Shown here in pieces: positions 58,889-64,000 of a stretch of DNA of 64,000 bases. Positions within the stretch are counted from its first letter, which is position 1. Each line of letters opens with the position of its first letter. Origin of the DNA: Bianquea renquensis. GTDB lineage: Bacteria; Bacillota; Clostridia; Lachnospirales; Bianqueaceae. The stretch lies in the NCBI RefSeq assembly GCF_014384895.1, contig NZ_JACRSQ010000006.1, positions 62,001-126,000 of the forward strand. Direction: 5' to 3'. Made by a program: the position numbers and the translations under genes. The notes beneath the pieces were generated by a model, which was not told the origin of the DNA, ran no database searches, and saw only the letters and a list, made by a program, of their open reading frames with translations.

Positions 58889-60508
58889 CTACTGCTGCGA
58901 TATAAATAAATTTTCAATCCCCCGATACACGTTGTATGAGGTGGGCTCCAAGTCTCCCCGCACATTCAGCCCGGTGAGCGTCGCCTGTTTCTGAAAAAAC
59001 AGGGTGAAATACGGGAGATCCTCCACCACCTGCTGCGCGAGATTCACAAACGCTTGATGGATCGTCTCCTCCTCCGTCTGCTGGCCGATGGCTTCCAGCG
59101 CCGCGTCCATATCCTGACTTGCATATCCTGTATAATTTTGGGAACCTGTGGAGCCAAGGACCTCCATTAAATCCATCTCATCGAAAATCCTAAACCTGCA
59201 GAGGGCGAGATCAAAATTTCCTTCCTGCAAGGCCTGCTGAAAGGCTGCCTCTTCTTTTTGATCCAGCGCCGCCACAAAGCCAATCCGCTGTAATTGGTCC
59301 ACAATTTCCAGTCCGATCGCTTCCTGATCGGGGATCGAGGAGTTGACAAGAACGGTCAGCTGGCTATCGATGGCATTCTGCAAATATTCGCCGGCTCTCT
59401 CCATGTCATAGGTATAGTTGGCCTGATTGGTAGGTGAATACCAGCCATTTGGATAGATCGGTGCCTCCGCCAGCGTTCCCTTGCTTAACCAGACGTTTTT
59501 TAAAATCTCCGCGGTGTTGAGGCTAAGGGCAATCCCTTTGCGAACCCTGGCTTCCTCCAGCAACGGTTTCTTCATATTGAAAGCCAGCACCTGGACATAA
59601 TGACTGTCGATGCTGTACATTGACAGGTTCTTCTGGTTGATATAATTTCCCCAGTTCAAAAACTCTGTGTGGAATAGCGTCGTCTTTTTTTGATTGAACG
59701 CCTCCAGCTTAGCCGATTCATCCCTGCTCAGATATACCGATATATTGGTGATATAGGGGGTCTGCTTGAAATACATATCGTTGGACACAAGCCGAAGTTC
59801 CCGAAGTGCCTGATAGGATTCCACCTTATATGGCCCGCTGCCCATGGGGTCGAAGGCGTTGTCCAGCCCCTCCTCCACATTGCCGGTATAGTACGATTGA
59901 GAGATGACAGGGAAGTACAGCCTCTTAAGGTTTAGCCTGGACGCATTGGTAAAGGTGATGATCAACTGGGTGTTGCCTGACGTTCGGACTGATTCGATAC
60001 ATTGGACACAGGATTTATAATAGACAGTCTCAGGGGCCTGCTGCAATACCTGGATTGAATAGGCGGCGTCCTGTGCCGTCACCGCTTTTCCATTCTGCCA
60101 TAGGATATCCGTGTTGATGGTGATGGTGACAGTGCGGTTGTCCTCCGACCATTCCCAGCTGCTCCCGATGGATGGGCAGACCTCATCCTGCTGGTTGATA
60201 TCCAACAGAGGGCTAAAGATCAGGTTCAGCATCTGGGCCGTGTCTTCATCGTCGGTCAGCAGAGGGTTGAGGGTCTGTGGATTTTGCACTGTCATGCTCA
60301 GCTCTCCGCCCGCCTGCGGAACCGGATCCGCTTCCGATTCCGATTCCTCTGGAGCGGAGGAGAGATCCGTCATGGACTCCTGGCTATTTTCCTCTGACTC
60401 CGAAATTTGAGAGGATTCCCCTTCGCTTATAGGAGAACAGCCGGCTGTCAAGACGCATATCATCAATAGCAGGCCTATCCGCATGTGCAGATTGTGTAGT
60501 TTACCCAT
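58889..60508 (-). CDS. Peptide/nickel-type ABC substrate-binding lipoprotein, orphan
   Basis: A 539-residue SBP_bac_5 protein. The signal peptide ends 'VLTAGC' with Cys24, followed by a long Ser/Glu-rich linker (about 25-65). Family blocks are 'NPQTLNPLLTDDEDTAQMLN', 'YSIQVLQQAPETVYYK', 'PMGSGPYKVESYQ' and 'GIALSLNTAEILKNVWLSKG'. No permease or ATPase gene is nearby, so it is an orphan that may serve a distant Opp system or act as a sensor. Its start lies inside the end of coaE (8-base overlap) after GGGGGAAGGCC, so it is co-expressed with coaE. Confidence 0.9.
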   Translation of the reverse strand: MGKLHNLHMRIGLLLMICVLTAGCSPISEGESSQISESEENSQESMTDLSSAPEESESEADPVPQAGGELSMTVQNPQTLNPLLTDDEDTAQMLNLIFSPLLDINQQDEVCPSIGSSWEWSEDNRTVTITINTDILWQNGKAVTAQDAAYSIQVLQQAPETVYYKSCVQCIESVRTSGNTQLIITFTNASRLNLKRLYFPVISQSYYTGNVEEGLDNAFDPMGSGPYKVESYQALRELRLVSNDMYFKQTPYITNISVYLSRDESAKLEAFNQKKTTLFHTEFLNWGNYINQKNLSMYSIDSHYVQVLAFNMKKPLLEEARVRKGIALSLNTAEILKNVWLSKGTLAEAPIYPNGWYSPTNQANYTYDMERAGEYLQNAIDSQLTVLVNSSIPDQEAIGLEIVDQLQRIGFVAALDQKEEAAFQQALQEGNFDLALCRFRIFDEMDLMEVLGSTGSQNYTGYASQDMDAALEAIGQQTEEETIHQAFVNLAQQVVEDLPYFTLFFQKQATLTGLNVRGDLEPTSYNVYRGIENLFISQQ

Positions 60509-61139
60509 GGCCTTCCCCCTCTCCCCTTTCCATCATCCTCGCATAGACTCGGTCACACTGTGCGTACAGCGCCGGCGTATCGCCGCCGCCATCGAATACG
60601 ACTGCCGCCCTGCGGCTGTATTCTTCATCACTCCACTGACTCTGTACCCGCGCCACAGCCTCCGCCTCTGTCAAATTCTGCCGCTTCATAATCCGGCGGA
60701 TTCGAACCTGGGGATCCGCGCACACAGCCCAGACTTCCTGCACCATGTCCTTCAATGGCGAGCGCAGCAGCTCAATGGCCTCAACCAAAAGAAAAGGAGC
60801 TTCCGGTTCAGCCTCCTGGGTCTTCGCAATGGCCTCATCGATTCGAATACAGATGACGGGGTGTGTGATGGAGTTTAATCGGTTTAGCGCCTTTGCATCG
60901 GTAAATACAATCTTTCCAAGCTTTCTCCTGTCCACTTGCTTCTGATCCGCATTCAGTATATCGCTGCCAAAGGCTTTTGTCAACTCCTGCTTTACCCCAT
61001 CCTCCAACAGCACCTCATGGCCTACTACGTCGGCATCGAGAATGGGAATTCTGTAGGCATCGCGGAAATAGCGGGACACTGTGCTCTTTCCTGCGGCGAT
61101 GGTTCCCGTAATCCCGATAACCGGTTTATTTTGCCTCAT
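60501..61139 (-). CDS. coaE: Dephospho-CoA kinase
   Basis: A 212-residue kinase for the last step of coenzyme A synthesis. The P-loop is 'IGITGTIAAGKSTVSRYF' near the N-terminus. 'ILDADVVGHEVL' carries the catalytic Asp, 'LGKIVFTDAKALNRLNSITH' is a family block, and 'RRIMKRQNLTEAEAVARVQS' is the lid region. The start overlaps the end of polA by 14 bases, the common polA-coaE arrangement of Firmicutes. Confidence 0.96.
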   Translation of the reverse strand: MRQNKPVIGITGTIAAGKSTVSRYFRDAYRIPILDADVVGHEVLLEDGVKQELTKAFGSDILNADQKQVDRRKLGKIVFTDAKALNRLNSITHPVICIRIDEAIAKTQEAEPEAPFLLVEAIELLRSPLKDMVQEVWAVCADPQVRIRRIMKRQNLTEAEAVARVQSQWSDEEYSRRAAVVFDGGGDTPALYAQCDRVYARMMERGEGEGHG

Positions 61140-63831
61140 ACCAATTCTCTCCCGTATGAATATCGATCTCCAGCGGCACTTTCAAATCGGCCGCACCTGT
61201 CATCTCTTCCTCCAGAATCCGGCGCACTGCCTCCTCCTCCGGGCGGTACACCTCCATGAGAAGCTCGTCATGGACTTGCAGCAGCAGCCGGCTGCGGAGC
61301 TTTTCTCGCTTGACGCGCTGATACACTCTGACCATGGCGATCTTGATGATATCGGCCGCGCTCCCCTGAATCGGCATATTCTTCGCCACCCGCTCGCCAA
61401 AAGAGCGCATATTGAAATTCTTTGATTTTAGTTCATCGATACTCCGTCGCCGCCCAAAAATTGTGACGCCGTACCCCCGCTCTCTGGCGGATTCCACACA
61501 TTCCTCCAGAAATCCTTTGACTTTCGGATATTGCTGAAAATACGCGTTGATATATTCGGAAGCTTCCTTTTGGCTGATATGAAGGTCATCGCTCAGAGAG
61601 AATGCACTGATTCCATAGATAATGCCAAAATTTACAGCTTTTGCGGAATTTCGCTGCGCCGCTGTGATATCCTCCGGCGGGATTCCCAGGACCTGGGACG
61701 CTGTCAGGCGATGGATATCCTCTCCCCGCTGGTACGCCTCGATCATCGTTTCATCCCCGGACATATGGGCCAATAGCCGCAGCTCGATCTGAGAGTAATC
61801 TGCATCCATGAAGAGGAAGTCACTGCTTTCCGGCACGAAGGCCTTTCGGAGCTGCCGTCCCAGTTCCATACGGATGGGAATATTCTGTAGATTTGGATCC
61901 GTACTGGACAATCGCCCGGTGGCTGTAACGGTCTGCTGAAATCGGGAATGGATTTTTCCATCCTCCCGGTGGATATAGGGAGCCAACCCTTCCACGTAGG
62001 TGGACTGTAGCTTGCCCAATTGCCGGAAAAGCAAAATGTTTCCAATAATAGGATGAAGAGGGTTCAACTTCTCCAGCACCTCCGCGGAAGTCGAATACCC
62101 GGATTTCGTTTTCTTCTGCACCGGCAGCCCCAGCCGCTCGAACAGAACTTCCCCCAACTGCTTGGGGGAGTTGATATTGAAGGGGCCCCCTGCCATATCA
62201 TAAATCGTTTCGGTGAGTTTTGTCAATTCCCCTGCCAGGAAATGCCCGATCTCATTGAGCACCGGGACATTCACCTTGATTCCGATCTGCTCCATGGATG
62301 CCAACACTTCTACAAGGGGCAATTCAACATCATAAAAAAGCCGCTCCATCCCCTTGTCGGCCAGTTCTTGCTTCATCTTTGGATAGACCCGGTATACGAT
62401 CTGTGTCAGGGATGCGGCATACAGAGTTCTTCTCTCTGGAGACAAATCCAGCAGGGACATCTTTTTGCTTCCAGAGCCCAGCACTTCGATCTCCGACGAT
62501 GCAAATTCTCCGAGATAAATGGTAGATAGTTCATCGATGGTGTAGGTATCCTTGGAAGGGTTGATCAGATAGGCGGCAATCATCGTATCGAACACAACCC
62601 CCTTCGGCTGGACGCCATAGGGGAGAAACGCGCGATATTCTTCTTTGAAATTATGTCCGATCTTCCGGATCTGCTCCTTCTCCATGATGGGTTTCAGCTG
62701 GACGGCCAGCTCGTTCCAGGGGATCACGCTTGTCTCCACCCACCAGGCGCTTTCCTCCTCAAAACACAGACTGATCCCCTGAATGGTCTCTCCCTCTTCC
62801 AAAATCTCCATGGCCACGAGAGACGCTTGCTCCAATTTCTGGCACAGCGCTCTCCACTCCGCACGAGACTGAACGCGGTGCAAGTCTTGACGCTCTTGCG
62901 CCAGCTCCGTCTCCTCCAGCCCCTGCTCTTCCATCAAGCTCATCTGCTCCGCCATCCCGCTTTTTGGTAAAAATCGTTCAAGGAGACTTTTGAATTCGTA
63001 TTGTTTCAACACTTGAATAAAGGCTGGATTTTGAAAATTGTCCATGGAAAATGGGCTGACGTCCTCCGGTATGTCGCAGTCCGTACAGATTGTCGCCAGG
63101 GTCAGGCTGAGTCGAGCCTGCTCCTGAAATTCCTCCAGATTCTGTCCCGCACGGGCTGGCTTCACCTGGGCCGCGTGAGCGATGGCATTTTCCACAGATT
63201 GATACTCCTGAATGATTTTGGCAGCTGTCTTTTCCCCGATCGAGGGCACTCCCGGAATGTTGTCCGATGGATCGCCCATCAGCGCCTTCATCTGGAGATA
63301 TCCATCTGGGGTTACCCCGTATTTCGCCTCAACATCGGCTGGGAAATAGGTTTCCAGCTCTGTTCCGCCCTTTTTCGTTTTCGGGATTAAGATTTTCAGG
63401 TTCTCTTCCGCTAGCTGCAACAGATCCCGGTCTCCGGAGAGCACTGTCACCTCATCCCCCTGGTGGGCGCGCCGCTTCGCGATGGTTCCTAGAATATCAT
63501 CCGCCTCAAAGCCTTCCTTCATCAAAAGCTGAATTCCCGCCTTATCCAAAATCTCCTGAATGATCGGAATCTGCATGTGAAGCTCATCTGGCATAGCAGA
63601 TCGATTTCCCTTATACTGGGCGTACAGATTGTGCCGGAATGTCGGCGCTTTCACGTCAAAGGCCACGGCGGCTAAATCTGGCTTTTCCATCTCCACAACT
63701 TTCATAAAAATGTTGATGAATCCATACACCGCGTTGGTGTACACCCCTTGGGAATTAGAAAGAAGCGGCACGCCATAAAATGCCCGGTTCGCTATGGAAT
63801 GTCCATCCACTAGTAATATTTTGTTTTTCAT
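61126..63831 (-). CDS. polA: DNA polymerase I
   Basis: A 901-residue repair and Okazaki-fragment polymerase. Residues 1-290 are the 5'-3' exonuclease ('LLVDGHSIANRAFYGVP', 'FEADDILGTIAKRR', 'GDPSDNIPGVPSIGEKTAAK'). The middle domain (about 320-490) has the fold of the proofreading exonuclease but lacks its metal acids: the first motif reads 'VAMEILEE' and the last 'YAASLTQIVY', so it is probably inactive. The polymerase domain (about 500-901) is intact: 'DPNLQNIPIR', 'MDADYSQIELRLLAHMSGD', 'RNSAKAVNFGIIYG' and 'LLLQVHDELLMEV'. The ATG at 63831 follows ATGGAGGCATATC. The promoter upstream is not clear. Confidence 0.97.
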   Translation of the reverse strand: MKNKILLVDGHSIANRAFYGVPLLSNSQGVYTNAVYGFINIFMKVVEMEKPDLAAVAFDVKAPTFRHNLYAQYKGNRSAMPDELHMQIPIIQEILDKAGIQLLMKEGFEADDILGTIAKRRAHQGDEVTVLSGDRDLLQLAEENLKILIPKTKKGGTELETYFPADVEAKYGVTPDGYLQMKALMGDPSDNIPGVPSIGEKTAAKIIQEYQSVENAIAHAAQVKPARAGQNLEEFQEQARLSLTLATICTDCDIPEDVSPFSMDNFQNPAFIQVLKQYEFKSLLERFLPKSGMAEQMSLMEEQGLEETELAQERQDLHRVQSRAEWRALCQKLEQASLVAMEILEEGETIQGISLCFEEESAWWVETSVIPWNELAVQLKPIMEKEQIRKIGHNFKEEYRAFLPYGVQPKGVVFDTMIAAYLINPSKDTYTIDELSTIYLGEFASSEIEVLGSGSKKMSLLDLSPERRTLYAASLTQIVYRVYPKMKQELADKGMERLFYDVELPLVEVLASMEQIGIKVNVPVLNEIGHFLAGELTKLTETIYDMAGGPFNINSPKQLGEVLFERLGLPVQKKTKSGYSTSAEVLEKLNPLHPIIGNILLFRQLGKLQSTYVEGLAPYIHREDGKIHSRFQQTVTATGRLSSTDPNLQNIPIRMELGRQLRKAFVPESSDFLFMDADYSQIELRLLAHMSGDETMIEAYQRGEDIHRLTASQVLGIPPEDITAAQRNSAKAVNFGIIYGISAFSLSDDLHISQKEASEYINAYFQQYPKVKGFLEECVESARERGYGVTIFGRRRSIDELKSKNFNMRSFGERVAKNMPIQGSAADIIKIAMVRVYQRVKREKLRSRLLLQVHDELLMEVYRPEEEAVRRILEEEMTGAADLKVPLEIDIHTGENWYEAK

Positions 63832-64000
63832 GATATGCCTCCATCTGCCCCACATGCCCGGCAGTTTTTTGCTGCTTGCTACCAACAGTATACCAAATTA
63901 AAGGGAAAAAAACCCAATTTTCTCTCCAAATTTATAAAATCTTAAGTTTCTTTTCTTTTTCGGCCTATGCGCCGGACTAAAATTACCAGCATCACGGGAA

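Noticed and set aside
63832..64000. Possible polA promoter (TATACT near 63885-63890)
   Set aside because: A -10-like box is present, but the only -35-like sequence (TTGGGT) has a 19-base spacer. Too weak to annotate; nothing else was seen in this end segment.
1..64000. CRISPR arrays, prophage or complete insertion sequences
   Set aside because: No regular repeat-spacer pattern, phage structural genes or IS ends were seen. Only the single RAYT-like gene is mobile-element related.

Overview
This 64 kb window comes from a bacterial chromosome, most likely a spore-forming anaerobe of the class Clostridia (Firmicutes). The pointers are sporulation and germination genes (a GerW/YtfJ protein, and a GerS-like lipoprotein next to alanine racemase), a T-box leader on pheST, strong AGGAGG-type ribosome binding sites, TTGACA/TATAAT promoters, an AraC-controlled Lpl-type sugar importer, a GH78 rhamnosidase, and the Firmicutes order plsX-acpP-rnc-smc-ftsY. 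By eye, base composition is about 50-55% G+C, with a more AT-rich patch around 27.0-29.0 kb. I cannot name the genus. No complete insertion sequence, prophage, CRISPR array or rRNA operon was found; the only transposase-like gene is a RAYT-type Y1 protein.

Layout. 0-3.3 kb: the end of a LacI-type regulator, then a minus-strand operon (zinc-ribbon protein, small unknown protein, DUF1461 membrane protein, DUF2953 protein, GerW). 3.4-6.2 kb: an NMT1/SsuA-type ABC importer on the plus strand. 6.2-10.4 kb: a minus-strand cell-wall/germination operon (NAD(P)HX repair enzyme, GerS-like lipoprotein, alanine racemase, MazF-type RNase), preceded by what looks like a decayed acpS. 10.5-15.1 kb: amidohydrolase, uracil-DNA glycosylase, a MetH-like protein lacking its zinc cysteines, and ispD. 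15.0-27 kb: a plant-glycan region (GH78 rhamnosidase, membrane AraC regulator, LplABC importer, UroD-like protein, heparinase II/III-like protein). 27-29 kb: an AraC regulator plus a companion protein. 29.2-33.2 kb: tRNA-Trp, pheT, pheS and a T-box leader. 33.3-38.3 kb: a PHP-UvrD fusion, a flavodoxin-fold reductase and a second UroD-like protein. 38.3-41.1 kb: a DUF2892 protein and a polar amino-acid ABC importer. 41.1-46.6 kb: RAYT transposase, unknown protein and a 1273-residue GH2 enzyme. 46.6-63.8 kb: core genes, all on the minus strand (polA, coaE, orphan peptide-binding lipoprotein, ACT and PFL proteins, recU, plsX, acpP, rnc, smc, ftsY, kduI, hemB, hemL).

How they fit together. The GH78, AraC and LplABC genes form a likely rhamnoside or rhamnogalacturonan uptake unit. 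The heparinase-like protein, KduI and GH2 enzyme fit wider use of uronate-containing glycans. The core block covers lipid synthesis initiation, chromosome organisation, protein targeting, DNA repair and tetrapyrrole precursors. I found no obvious complete new multi-gene system. The points most worth a second look are the MetH-like protein without zinc ligands, the PHP-UvrD fusion carrying two clamp-binding motifs, the acpS remnant in front of nnrDE-gerS-alr, the lone MazF, the rnc leader that can hide its own ribosome binding site, and the palindrome upstream of the RAYT gene.
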